The position numbers were made by a program, and so were the translations under genes. Of a stretch of 64,000 nucleotides of DNA, positions 1-7,963 are shown piece by piece. The notes under the pieces were generated by a model that was given only the letters and a program-made list of their open reading frames with translations, was not told where the DNA came from and did no database searches. Origin of the DNA: Flectobacillus major DSM 103 (GTDB lineage Bacteria; Bacteroidota; Bacteroidia; Cytophagales; Spirosomataceae); assembly GCF_000427405.1 (NCBI RefSeq), contig NZ_KE386491.1:1099001-1163000 (forward strand). Direction: 5' to 3'. Each line of letters opens with the position of its first letter. Position 1 is the first letter of the stretch.

Positions 1-47
1 CTAGTTGGGTAGCTTAATTGGTGCGGTTTGTAAGAAGAATATCTGTA

Positions 48-84
48 CAACCGATTGTGCAACATTGTGCAACCGATTGTGCAA
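48..84. promoter_or_regulatory. Repeated operator-like sites upstream of the LacI-family gene
   Basis: A 15-bp direct repeat, CAACCGATTGTGCAA, occurs at 48-62 and 70-84. The shorter word ATTGTGCAA occurs three times, at 54-62, 64-72 and 76-84, so at steps of 10 and 12 bp, close to one helical turn. Around each CCGA there is a near-palindrome (ACAACCGATTGT) with a central CG, the usual form of LacI-family operators. The last copy lies just before and partly over the expected -33 region of the promoter at 104-111. I infer autoregulation by the gene that follows, or control of a divergent gene outside the window. Confidence 0.45.
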
Positions 85-111
85 ATTTTGGTGAATATAG
101 TATTAGCTTTG
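78..111 (+). promoter_or_regulatory. Possible Bacteroidota-type promoter of the LacI-family gene
   Basis: TAGCTTTG at 104-111 matches the Bacteroidota -7 consensus TAnnTTTG exactly. A TTGT at 78-81, 22 bp upstream, is a weak -33 element and sits inside the third operator-like repeat. Transcription would start near 118, giving a leader of about 70 nt before the start codon at 189. Confidence 0.4.
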
Positions 112-188
112 TAACAGAATAGCGATGTGGTTTTGGAGAGAAACAAGAAGGGCTATTTCCTGAAAAATGACACTTTATTATTGACCCA

Positions 189-1202
189 ATGGCACAGAAT
201 CAAACTACCATGAAAGAATTAGCCAAACGCCTAGGAACGTCTGTTTCTACGGTTTCGAGGGCTTTGCAGAATCACCCGCGTATTGGTATTAGGATGAAAG
301 AACAGGTACTAAAACTGGCTCAGGAGTTGAATTATGTGCCCAATTCAACGGCTATTAACCTGAAAAAACAACAGACGTTTCATGTTGGGGTAGTTTTACC
401 ATTTTTGACAGAACAGTTTTTTTCACTGGCAATTACAGGAATAGAAGACATCCTCTTTGAAAAAGGCTTTAGAGTAATACTTCAGCAGTCAAGAAATAGT
501 TTTGAAAGGGAAAATTTGGCGATTAAATCGTTGGTCAAGCATGGGGTTGATGGTATCATTGTATCGGTTACGTCTGAAACGTATCGTACCGAACATTTCT
601 TGGATGTCAACAAACACGGTATACCTATTGTTTTTTTTGATAGGGTTATTCGTAATTTGCCCAATAGTTGTGTGTATTCCGATATTATGGTTGGAGCTTT
701 TGAAGCGGTAGAGTTTTTGTTATCAAAGGGGCTTAGTAAAATAGCGTTGCTCAATGGCCCCAATACTTTATATGCTACCGACGAGCGTTTTCAGGGATAT
801 GTGGAGGCTTTGAGGAAGCACCAAATTCCTATTTTGCCACAGTATATCAAAGGGGGCGACCTAACCAAGGAAGATACTGTCTTGAAAATGCAAGAATTGT
901 TGAATCTGCCCGAGCCTCCGCAGGCGGTATTGGCCTTTCACGATTATGTTGCTATGGATGCTATGCAGGTATGCCGACAAAATGGCCTGACGATTAACCA
1001 AGATATTTATTTTGTGAGTTTTTCTAATCTTACTTTTTGTAATTATTTAGAGCAACCTCCTATTGCTAGTATTGAACAGTTTCCGTATGAAATGGGAGCA
1101 AAGGCTGCCCAATTATTGATGGCGGCTATGAAAGCTCCCCAAACTTATATCCGTGAGGAGGTAATTATCAAATCAAAGCTTATTGTGAGAGGGGGAGGTT
1201 AG
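189..1202 (+). CDS. LacI/GalR-family transcriptional regulator
   Basis: A DNA-binding repressor or activator of the LacI family, typically controlling sugar uptake or catabolism. Residues 7-28 form the family's N-terminal helix-turn-helix (MKELAKRLGTSVSTVSRAL), followed by the hinge helix region and, from about residue 60 (FHVGVVLPFLTEQFFS), a periplasmic-binding-protein-like effector domain of two lobes ending in a typical C-terminal region (MGAKAAQLLMAAM). At 337 residues it has the usual family length. The effector cannot be told from sequence. Repeated operator-like sites lie 100-140 bp upstream, suggesting autoregulation. No metabolic gene cluster adjoins it on the 3' side, so its target may lie upstream of the window. 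Confidence 0.93.
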   Translation: MAQNQTTMKELAKRLGTSVSTVSRALQNHPRIGIRMKEQVLKLAQELNYVPNSTAINLKKQQTFHVGVVLPFLTEQFFSLAITGIEDILFEKGFRVILQQSRNSFERENLAIKSLVKHGVDGIIVSVTSETYRTEHFLDVNKHGIPIVFFDRVIRNLPNSCVYSDIMVGAFEAVEFLLSKGLSKIALLNGPNTLYATDERFQGYVEALRKHQIPILPQYIKGGDLTKEDTVLKMQELLNLPEPPQAVLAFHDYVAMDAMQVCRQNGLTINQDIYFVSFSNLTFCNYLEQPPIASIEQFPYEMGAKAAQLLMAAMKAPQTYIREEVIIKSKLIVRGGG

Positions 1203-1289
1203 CTGTATTTGAAAGGATTAATTATTTGATAGTGAGTTGTTTGTGTGTGTTTTTGGGTTGTAATAAGTTATGAGTTTAATGATTGGGTT

Positions 1290-1335
1290 ATTTTCCTATT
1301 AGCGGGCTAATTTATTCTTCAACTAATAGGAAAAT
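1290..1335. repeat. 13-bp inverted repeat downstream of the LacI-family gene
   Basis: ATTTTCCTATTAG at 1290-1302 is perfectly complementary to CTAATAGGAAAAT at 1323-1335, with a 20-nt loop. It lies between the convergent regulator and lipoprotein genes. There is no T-run on either side, so a terminator role is uncertain. Confidence 0.5.
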
Positions 1336-1462
1336 GTATATCTCAAACGACAAGCCCGAAGAGCTTACCACCCTAAAATCAGTCGCACCAGTTTCAAAAA
1401 AGGAAAGGTAATTATTAGGTGTAACATCTTAATCAGTTCTCAATGAATGAAATCACTAAATA

Positions 1463-2224
1463 TTACTCGCCATGTTGTTCAAACAAAAACGTAATCTCAT
1501 TATTAGGGAGTTTGTAGACCAACTGCACATATTTAGCATTTTTGAATATTGGCACAAACACATCGCCACGCAAAGAAGTATGTGCTGATAAGGTATTGCT
1601 ATTAAAGCCTTGTTCCGACCACGTTCGGCGTTCATTGTGAAGCCTATCCATATTGCTGTAATAGTTTTCGTGGTCGATAATTCTTTTTACGCTAGCAAAT
1701 TGCACCATAGCATTGCCCAGTTCCATACCTGTTGAATATCGATCATGACGAGACGACCTGCCACTCGACGAGGCCATAGCTACAATACCCCCAATAAATA
1801 ACACAGTATTCAGTACTTTGGCTTGTTTGAGTTTTTTGTCTTGTAGTGCCATCTGATAATTGGTATCATTCATTTTTTCTCGTGGTTCTACTCCCTCCAG
1901 CACAATAGGACTAATGCTATCGGCCATAATAGGACTCATATTTTCGTTGAGTGGGATAAGTTGAAAATGAGTGGGAGATGTAAACATATCTTTGCTCGAA
2001 AGATTAAAGATTTCAGTATCGAAGGCCATATATTCGTTGAATTTGCCATTGAACGATACCACAAGTTTTACGCTATCTTTCTCGTCTTTTACTACAGTTT
2101 TACCATCTATTACAACACTATGGTCGGCAATGGGCATTAGTTGTAATGGCCTTTGGGTGCTTGTACAGGCACTCATCAACCCTACTAGCAAGGCCATTAT
2201 ACAAAATATGTTATCTTTTTTCAT
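1463..2224 (-). CDS. Hypothetical lipoprotein
   Basis: I do not recognise the family. The N-terminus MKKDNIFCIMALLVGLMSAC is a lipoprotein signal peptide with lipobox LMSAC and Cys20 as the lipidation site, so the mature protein should be membrane-anchored, probably facing the periplasm or at the outer membrane. Residues 30-115 look like a beta-rich domain. A hydrophobic stretch near residues 138-153 (VLNTVLFIGGIVAMAS) is followed by a serine/arginine-rich segment. The rest is polar. It is transcribed convergently with the LacI-family gene and divergently from the VWA gene, so it is probably a single-gene unit. Confidence 0.7.
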   Translation of the reverse strand: MKKDNIFCIMALLVGLMSACTSTQRPLQLMPIADHSVVIDGKTVVKDEKDSVKLVVSFNGKFNEYMAFDTEIFNLSSKDMFTSPTHFQLIPLNENMSPIMADSISPIVLEGVEPREKMNDTNYQMALQDKKLKQAKVLNTVLFIGGIVAMASSSGRSSRHDRYSTGMELGNAMVQFASVKRIIDHENYYSNMDRLHNERRTWSEQGFNSNTLSAHTSLRGDVFVPIFKNAKYVQLVYKLPNNEITFLFEQHGE

Positions 2225-2375
2225 GAGTTATCAAATTTGTTTTGTTCACAATAAAACAGTAACTACAACCTAGTGAATAACAAAACAGAAAAGCCATATC
2301 TATTAAATCTATCATACCGATATGTCTCTGGGCTATTGCTATTTATGGCCATTATTGCTTCGTTAATGTCAAATA

Positions 2376-3416
2376 ATGACAGGCAATAGGGAAGAATCCC
2401 CCATTGATAAAGCACAAAAATTTGCATTTATTGTAAGTTCTGTTCAATTTTATCGTATGAATTGGAATGCGGATTTAGGGCAAACAGAAAAACTATTCAT
2501 TGCTCTTTTTATTATTATATACATTTTTTATTTGATTAGAGTTTTTTGGATAGCCAAAAAACTCAAAACAATTGCACGTTCAAGTGTTTTGAAGTTTATT
2601 TTAAGAAGTGTTTATTTTTCTTTGTTGATAATGGCACTGATGGACCCTTATTTTGGCGATATCAATGGTACTATCAAAGCCGAAGGACGTGATATATTTC
2701 TGCTTGTTGATATATCAAAGTCGATGGATGCCACCGATGTACAACCTAGCCGAATAGAAAAAGCTAAGTTTGAGATGAACCGCCTAGTCAATCATTTTAC
2801 TAGCGACAGGGTAGGAGTAATTGTATTTTCGGAAGATGCCTTCTTGTTGTCGCCCTTAACCTTCGATCGAAACGCCATTAATCTTTTTATACCTCGTATC
2901 AACACCGACCTACTGCCACAAGGAGGTACAAATTATAACCCTGCTTTGGAATTAGCCCTCGAAAAACTCTTGAAAGCCAAAACCAATAACAAGTCGAAGG
3001 TAATTGTATTAATCAGTGATGGCGAAAATTTTGGTAACTTTGATAATACCCTCCTTACCCGAATCAGAAGGAATGGAATCAATCTATTTACGGTGGGGCT
3101 TGGTACAGCCGACGGCACAACCCTAAAAGAAGGAAAGTTTTTCAAAAAAGATGAGGATGGAAATGTAGTTATAACAAGATTAGATAGTGATTTTTTGAAA
3201 AAAATGGCAGCCGAAACAAGAGGTAACTATTTAGAAATCAACAGTGTTTCGGATAGTTTTGTGGAGTTGATAACGGAGGTCGAGAAAATATCTGCTAATT
3301 TGATAGACCAACGTGTTGTAACAGTAACTGCAAATAAATATTTTTATTTCTTAATAGTTGCGTTATTTTTGCTAGGAATAGACGTATTCTTTACTGTCAG
3401 AACGTTTCAGCTTTAA
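2376..3416 (+). CDS. VWA-domain membrane protein (BatB-like)
   Basis: A membrane-anchored von Willebrand factor A protein of the BatA/BatB type, thought in Bacteroidota to work with MoxR ATPases in envelope assembly or stress tolerance. Two hydrophobic segments near residues 39-58 and 72-90 precede the VWA domain, which has an intact metal-site motif DISKSMD beginning at D112 and a later conserved SDGENFGNF. A third membrane segment near residues 319-340 closes the protein. Met28 at 2457 gives a start that better fits family length; the first 27 residues are polar and poorly convincing. A TPR protein follows, the usual BatB-BatC order, but no MoxR or DUF58 gene adjoins. Confidence 0.88.
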   Translation: MTGNREESPIDKAQKFAFIVSSVQFYRMNWNADLGQTEKLFIALFIIIYIFYLIRVFWIAKKLKTIARSSVLKFILRSVYFSLLIMALMDPYFGDINGTIKAEGRDIFLLVDISKSMDATDVQPSRIEKAKFEMNRLVNHFTSDRVGVIVFSEDAFLLSPLTFDRNAINLFIPRINTDLLPQGGTNYNPALELALEKLLKAKTNNKSKVIVLISDGENFGNFDNTLLTRIRRNGINLFTVGLGTADGTTLKEGKFFKKDEDGNVVITRLDSDFLKKMAAETRGNYLEINSVSDSFVELITEVEKISANLIDQRVVTVTANKYFYFLIVALFLLGIDVFFTVRTFQL

Positions 3417-3480
3417 TATTTATAGTAGGACAAAATCTATTTGGCCGTTGTGAAACGTAAATATATCGAGAGGAAAAAAA

Positions 3481-4161
3481 TTGAATTACTTTATATTTTA
3501 CATATTTCTTTGGATTTTGGAAAATGGCTCATTTGCAAAAGTGAGTGCAAGAAATCAAGCAAAACTTGAAGCTGAAAAGGCTTTTAGGAGTGGCAATTTC
3601 CAAGATGCGGTTAAGTATTACCAAGCAATCTCACAAAACTCATATTTTACCCCTCCCGAGGTGGTATTGAATCAAGCCCACGTGTTATTGCTTTCAAAAG
3701 ATACCCTACAGGCTCAAAAGATGTATGCAAAATTGATAGATTTAGAAGAGCCAACAATGGCATCTACTACCTATTGTCAATTGGGTTTATTGGCGTGTAC
3801 ATCGCACGATACCAGTAAAGCCTTGAGATTGCTAAAAAAATCATTAAAACTAAATCCTGAAAATAAAATTGCTCGTTATAATTTTGAATTACTCAAGCAA
3901 AAATACAAACCAAGGATTGACCCTCCCAAACCACAAAACAACAACAATGCTGTGCCTCCTCCACCGCCAACGATGGACAATCGGGAGGTTGCCAAAGATG
4001 ACGCTCAGAACGAAATGCTCAAAACACTCAAAAATTATGGTTTGACTCCTGAAAAAGCAAAAATGATTTTGGATGCAATGAAAAATAATGAAGTACAGTA
4101 TATCCAACAACGAAACGGACTCCTGAAAAAGAATACTGCTACTATGAAACAAAACTGGTAA
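3481..4161 (+). CDS. TPR-repeat protein (BatC-like)
   Basis: Begins with a TTG codon. A hydrophobic N-terminal segment (residues 2-18) is a signal peptide or anchor. Residues 25-140 carry about three tetratricopeptide repeats (for example AEKAFRSGNFQDAVKYYQAI), which mediate protein contacts. Then comes an asparagine/proline-rich linker (NNNNAVPPPPPT) and a charged helical tail. The gene lies 64 bp after the VWA gene on the same strand, which is the arrangement of BatB and BatC, so the two products probably act together at the inner membrane. No transmembrane segment is visible at the C-terminus. Confidence 0.75.
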   Translation: MNYFIFYIFLWILENGSFAKVSARNQAKLEAEKAFRSGNFQDAVKYYQAISQNSYFTPPEVVLNQAHVLLLSKDTLQAQKMYAKLIDLEEPTMASTTYCQLGLLACTSHDTSKALRLLKKSLKLNPENKIARYNFELLKQKYKPRIDPPKPQNNNNAVPPPPPTMDNREVAKDDAQNEMLKTLKNYGLTPEKAKMILDAMKNNEVQYIQQRNGLLKKNTATMKQNW

Positions 4162-4219
4162 CTATTTTATTTTACATTACATAACCACCATTAAATAATA
4201 AATTAACTTCAATATTATC

Positions 4220-5395
4220 ATGCAAGAAGTATATATTGTATCGGCCGTAAGAACGCCAATTGGGAGTTTTGGAGGGGCCTTGTCAAGCTTGTCTGCTACC
4301 GATTTAGGAAGTATTGCTATCAAGGGGGCTGTCGCAAAGGCTGGAATTAAGCCAGAGTTGGTAGAGGAAGTACTCATGGGAAATGTTATTTCTGCCAATT
4401 TGGGGCAAGCACCTGCCAGAATTGCGACTCTAAAAGCCGGTTTACCCAACGAAGTCCGTTGTACAACCATCAATAAAGTATGTGCTTCGGGGGCAAAAGC
4501 TATTATCTTTGCAGCACAAAGTATCATGCTCGGCATGGCCGATGTAATAGTGGCAGGTGGTATGGAAAGTATGTCGAATGCTCCCTATTATGTGCCAAAA
4601 GCAAGATTTGGCTATAAATATGGCTCAGAAACATTGGTGGATGGCCTAGAAAAAGATGGCCTTACCGATGCCTACGACGAATGTGCAATGGGGATTTTTG
4701 CCGATAGAACGGCTCGTAAATATGGTATCACTCGTGAAGACCAAGATGACTTTGCCATTGAGTCGTACAAGCGTAGTGCTCATGCCGCATCGTCGGGTTA
4801 TTTCAACGACGAAATAGTGCCTGTAGAGGTACAAACTCGTAAGGGAATTATTACAATAACTGAGGATGAAGAATTTAAAAATGTTAATTTTGAAAAAATT
4901 CCTAACCTCAAGCCTGCTTTTGAAAAGAAAGGAACGGTAACAGCCGCCAATTCGTCAACCCTCAACGACGGGGCTGCTGCATTGGTGTTGATGTCAAAAC
5001 GCAAAGCCGAAAAGTTGAAGTTAAAGCCTTTGGCTAAAATTATAGGATTTGCCGATGCCGAACAAGAACCCGCTTGGTTTACAACAACTCCAACTGTAGC
5101 TGTACCAAAAGCAATTCGGATGGCAGGCTTAATTAAAGAAGAAGTAGACTTCTTTGAAATCAACGAAGCTTTTGCTGTTGTACCGCTGGCTTTTGAAAAA
5201 ATGTTGGATATTCCGCACCACAAAATCAATGTACATGGTGGTGCTGTATCGTTAGGTCATCCACTTGGGGCATCGGGAGCACGTATTGTCACAACCTTGA
5301 TTGGTGTCTTGAACCAAAATGGGGGACGTATCGGGGCTGCTGGAATTTGTAATGGCGGAGGCGGTGCTTCTGCAATTGTGATTGAAAAAATGTAA
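4220..5395 (+). CDS. Acetyl-CoA C-acyltransferase (thiolase)
   Basis: A thiolase that condenses two acetyl-CoA to acetoacetyl-CoA or cleaves 3-ketoacyl-CoA in fatty acid oxidation. All catalytic parts are visible: the nucleophilic Cys88 in NKVCASGAKA, the histidine His347 in NVHGGAVSLGHPLGASGAR, and the second cysteine Cys377 in GICNGGGGASA. The NEAFA motif is also present. At 391 residues it has the standard length of biosynthetic-type thiolases. No other beta-oxidation gene lies next to it, so whether it works in degradation or synthesis cannot be decided here. The start codon agrees with the conserved N-terminus (EVYIVSAVRTPIG). Confidence 0.95.
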   Translation: MQEVYIVSAVRTPIGSFGGALSSLSATDLGSIAIKGAVAKAGIKPELVEEVLMGNVISANLGQAPARIATLKAGLPNEVRCTTINKVCASGAKAIIFAAQSIMLGMADVIVAGGMESMSNAPYYVPKARFGYKYGSETLVDGLEKDGLTDAYDECAMGIFADRTARKYGITREDQDDFAIESYKRSAHAASSGYFNDEIVPVEVQTRKGIITITEDEEFKNVNFEKIPNLKPAFEKKGTVTAANSSTLNDGAAALVLMSKRKAEKLKLKPLAKIIGFADAEQEPAWFTTTPTVAVPKAIRMAGLIKEEVDFFEINEAFAVVPLAFEKMLDIPHHKINVHGGAVSLGHPLGASGARIVTTLIGVLNQNGGRIGAAGICNGGGGASAIVIEKM

Positions 5396-5452
5396 CATCA
5401 ATAGGCGGTTGCGTAAATTACTACGGTAGTTTAAGTTTCTGTCAAGCTAACA

Positions 5453-6397
5453 ATGAACGTAATAAAAAGTACCAATTTTAATTTTCCCCATCAAACGGGT
5501 TTCTATAAGGGTAAAGTACGTGATGTGTATTCTTTCGAGGATATACTGGTAATGGTTGCTTCCGACCGTATCTCGGCTTTCGACGTAGTATTGCCCGAGG
5601 CTATTCCTTATAAAGGACAAGTACTTAATCAAATTGCAGCACATTTCTTGGGTGCTACCAAAGATATTGTACCCAACTGGTTGGTGGCCGTACCCGACCC
5701 CAATGTAAGTGCTGGCTTGAAATGCGAGGCTTTCCCTGTAGAAATGGTAGTAAGAGGCTATTTGGCTGGCCATGCGGCTCGTACGTACAAATCGGGCTTA
5801 CGCACACTTTGTGGAGTAACTTTGCCAGAGGGATTAAAAGAAAATGATAAATTGCCTCAGCCAATTATTACACCAACCACCAAAGCTCATGAGGGTCACG
5901 ACGAGGATATTTCTCGTGAAGATATTCTAGCAAAAGGCTTGGTTTCGGAAGAGGATTATGTTCAGCTTGAAAAATATACGCTAGCTCTTTTTGAAAAAGG
6001 TACTCAGATGGCAGCCCAACAAGGCTTGATCTTGGTAGATACCAAATACGAATTCGGTAAAATAGATGGCAAAATTGTTTTGATAGACGAAATTCATACG
6101 CCAGATTCATCTCGCTATTTTTACCTAGATGGTTATCAAGAACGTCAAGATAACAACGAAGCTCAAAAACAGCTTTCTAAAGAATTTGTAAGAGAATGGC
6201 TTATAGCCAATGGTTTCCAAGGAAAAGAAGGACAAACTGTACCTGCGATGTCGCCAGAATGGGTCAATCAGATTTCGGCAAGATATATCGAATTGTTTGA
6301 AAAAGTAACGGGTAAAGCATTTGAAAAATCGGAATCAACCAATATTCTGGAAAGAGTAGAACAAAATATTCTAACATTTTTGAACGCCAAAGCATAG
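5453..6397 (+). CDS. purC: Phosphoribosylaminoimidazole-succinocarboxamide synthase
   Basis: SAICAR synthase, the cytoplasmic purine-biosynthesis enzyme that joins aspartate to CAIR using ATP. The N-terminus has the ATP-binding [11 protein letters not shown], followed by SDRISAFD, the conserved [13 protein letters not shown], the substrate segment [13 protein letters not shown] and the C-terminal [12 protein letters not shown]. At 314 residues it is the longer form common in Bacteroidota rather than the roughly 240-residue enterobacterial form. It stands alone, with no other pur gene in the window. Confidence 0.96.
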   Translation: MNVIKSTNFNFPHQTGFYKGKVRDVYSFEDILVMVASDRISAFDVVLPEAIPYKGQVLNQIAAHFLGATKDIVPNWLVAVPDPNVSAGLKCEAFPVEMVVRGYLAGHAARTYKSGLRTLCGVTLPEGLKENDKLPQPIITPTTKAHEGHDEDISREDILAKGLVSEEDYVQLEKYTLALFEKGTQMAAQQGLILVDTKYEFGKIDGKIVLIDEIHTPDSSRYFYLDGYQERQDNNEAQKQLSKEFVREWLIANGFQGKEGQTVPAMSPEWVNQISARYIELFEKVTGKAFEKSESTNILERVEQNILTFLNAKA

Positions 6398-6435
6398 TTA
6401 TTGTCAATACAAAAGTGGAGTTTTGTTGTTGTGGG

Positions 6436-6467
6436 TTTCCCCGATTAGCTAAACTATCATAAACTTG
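6436..6467 (+). promoter_or_regulatory. Possible promoter of the STAS gene
   Basis: TTTC at 6436-6439 and TAAACTTG at 6460-6467 are separated by 20 bp, each one base off the Bacteroidota consensus (TTTG and TAnnTTTG). The gene starts at 6488. Confidence 0.35.
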
Positions 6468-6487
6468 TATTCATAAAGTAGTATAAT

Positions 6488-6910
6488 ATGAATTTCAAAA
6501 TTGAAAAAAATGAACAGTATGCTCTAGTCGAGCTAAACGAAACGGCTTTAACACAAGACAATTATGCCGATTTGGAAAACTTGGTTCGCCAGTTATTTCG
6601 TGCAGGCTATGGCAATATAATTATAAAATTCGATTCTATCGTTGAATTGGATGGACACGGTATTTCTGTGATTCGTAAAGCCAATAAAATATGCTTGAAC
6701 GAATTGGGATTATTGATTATCGTAACCAAAAACGAGGAAATTGTCGACCAGTTGGATAGAGCCAAAATCGAAGATTTAACAATTATGCCAACCGTCCAAG
6801 AGGCTATTGATGCCGTATTCTTGAACGAACTCGAAAATGATTTTCAGTCAGAAGATGAAGATGAGTTTGGTGGAGGTGAGTATGGCGAGTCGTCTGAAGA
6901 TGACTATTAG
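6488..6910 (+). CDS. STAS-domain protein (anti-sigma factor antagonist type)
   Basis: A small cytoplasmic protein whose first 110 residues resemble the STAS fold of anti-anti-sigma factors: a beta strand start (EQYALVELNETALTQDNY), then NIIIKFDSIVELDGHGISVIRKANK, where the usual phosphorylatable serine in the D-S-S/D-G motif is replaced by aspartate and glycine residues around DGHGIS, and a C-terminal helix. The last 25 residues are strongly acidic and unlike the family core. No anti-sigma kinase or phosphatase gene adjoins. It may be a regulatory partner-binding protein rather than a classical sigma-factor switch. A terminator follows directly. Confidence 0.72.
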   Translation: MNFKIEKNEQYALVELNETALTQDNYADLENLVRQLFRAGYGNIIIKFDSIVELDGHGISVIRKANKICLNELGLLIIVTKNEEIVDQLDRAKIEDLTIMPTVQEAIDAVFLNELENDFQSEDEDEFGGGEYGESSEDDY

Positions 6911-6940
6911 GCTATTTTTCGCTAAAAAGTTTCTGAACAA

Positions 6941-6977
6941 AAAAACCTTATTCGACGTTAGTCTGATAAGGTTTTTT
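6941..6977 (+). terminator. Rho-independent terminator after the STAS gene
   Basis: AAAAACCTTAT pairs with ATAAGGTTTTT around a 14-nt loop and runs into a T7 tract. It separates the STAS gene from RNase Z. Confidence 0.8.
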
Positions 6978-7036
6978 TATATCTTGTGAGTCGGCACAAT
7001 AATTTTTGTTCATAATACTATTAAAATAAGTATATT

Positions 7037-7957
7037 TTGAGTTTTCAACTTACCATTTTAGGCACGGGTTCTGCTAATCCTGTTTTGTCTCGGAATCCAA
7101 CAGCTCATCATTTAATGATTGAGCACGACGGCTATTTGATAGATTGTGGCGAGGGTACACAAATACAGTTGCTTAAATACAAAATTAAGGCTACTCGCAT
7201 CAAGTATATTTTTATTACACATTTGCATGGCGACCATTTTTTTGGCTTAATTGGCTTGCTTTCAACCCTCAATATGCACCATCGCCTAGAGGACTTATAT
7301 ATTTATGGCCCCGCAGGCTTGGCCGATATTATTACGATACAACTCAAGTATTCTGACACAAGGCTCAACTTTAAAATACATTTTGAAGAAACGCGTTCAA
7401 ACGAATCCTATATGCTTCTCGAAAATGAACACGTCAAGGTAACAACCATTCCGTTGATTCATCGTGTGCCTTGTTGTGGTTTTTTGATAGAAGAAAAAAC
7501 TAAACCTCGCAAAATTGTTAAGGAGCTACTACCCGCCGATGTTACTATCGAACAAATCAAACAACTGAAAGAGGGTATAGATGTTTTGGACGACAATGGT
7601 AAGGTACTGTATGCTACCAAGCATTATACTACTGCCGCTCCTCAGGCCGATAGCTACGCTTTTTGTTCAGATACACTGTATCATGAAAGTATCATAGATA
7701 TTGTAAAAGGAGTAAAGCTTTTGTATCATGAGGCTACTTTTTTGCACGAACTAGAAGAACGTGCTGCCGAAACTTTCCATACAACGGCTCATCAGGCTGG
7801 ACTGATAGCTCAGAAGGCAGGAGTTGGTAAATTATTAATAGGGCATTTTTCGTCGAGATACCGTGATATTACACCATTTTGGACTGAAGTTCAGGCCATT
7901 TTCCCCAATGCCGAAGTGGCTGAGGATGGACGTGTAATCGATTTTCGAGATTTTTAA
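7037..7957 (+). CDS. rnz: Ribonuclease Z
   Basis: The tRNA 3'-processing endonuclease that removes 3' trailers from tRNA precursors lacking encoded CCA. It is a metallo-beta-lactamase-fold enzyme: the zinc motif THLHGDHFFG has His62, His64, Asp66 and His67, and further ligands lie in LIHRVPCCGF, AFCSDT and GHFSSRY. The length of 306 residues is normal for the short form. The start is a TTG codon at 7037; the conserved FQLTILGTGSANP requires it. The tRNAs in this window mostly lack an encoded CCA end, consistent with use of this enzyme. The stop lies only 6 bp from the stop of the convergent neighbour. Confidence 0.95.
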   Translation: MSFQLTILGTGSANPVLSRNPTAHHLMIEHDGYLIDCGEGTQIQLLKYKIKATRIKYIFITHLHGDHFFGLIGLLSTLNMHHRLEDLYIYGPAGLADIITIQLKYSDTRLNFKIHFEETRSNESYMLLENEHVKVTTIPLIHRVPCCGFLIEEKTKPRKIVKELLPADVTIEQIKQLKEGIDVLDDNGKVLYATKHYTTAAPQADSYAFCSDTLYHESIIDIVKGVKLLYHEATFLHELEERAAETFHTTAHQAGLIAQKAGVGKLLIGHFSSRYRDITPFWTEVQAIFPNAEVAEDGRVIDFRDF

Positions 7958-7963
7958 ATAGCT

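Noticed and set aside
6488-6910. Reading the STAS protein as a classical anti-anti-sigma factor.
   Set aside because: The usual phosphorylated serine is not clearly present and no kinase or phosphatase is nearby, so only the domain is called.
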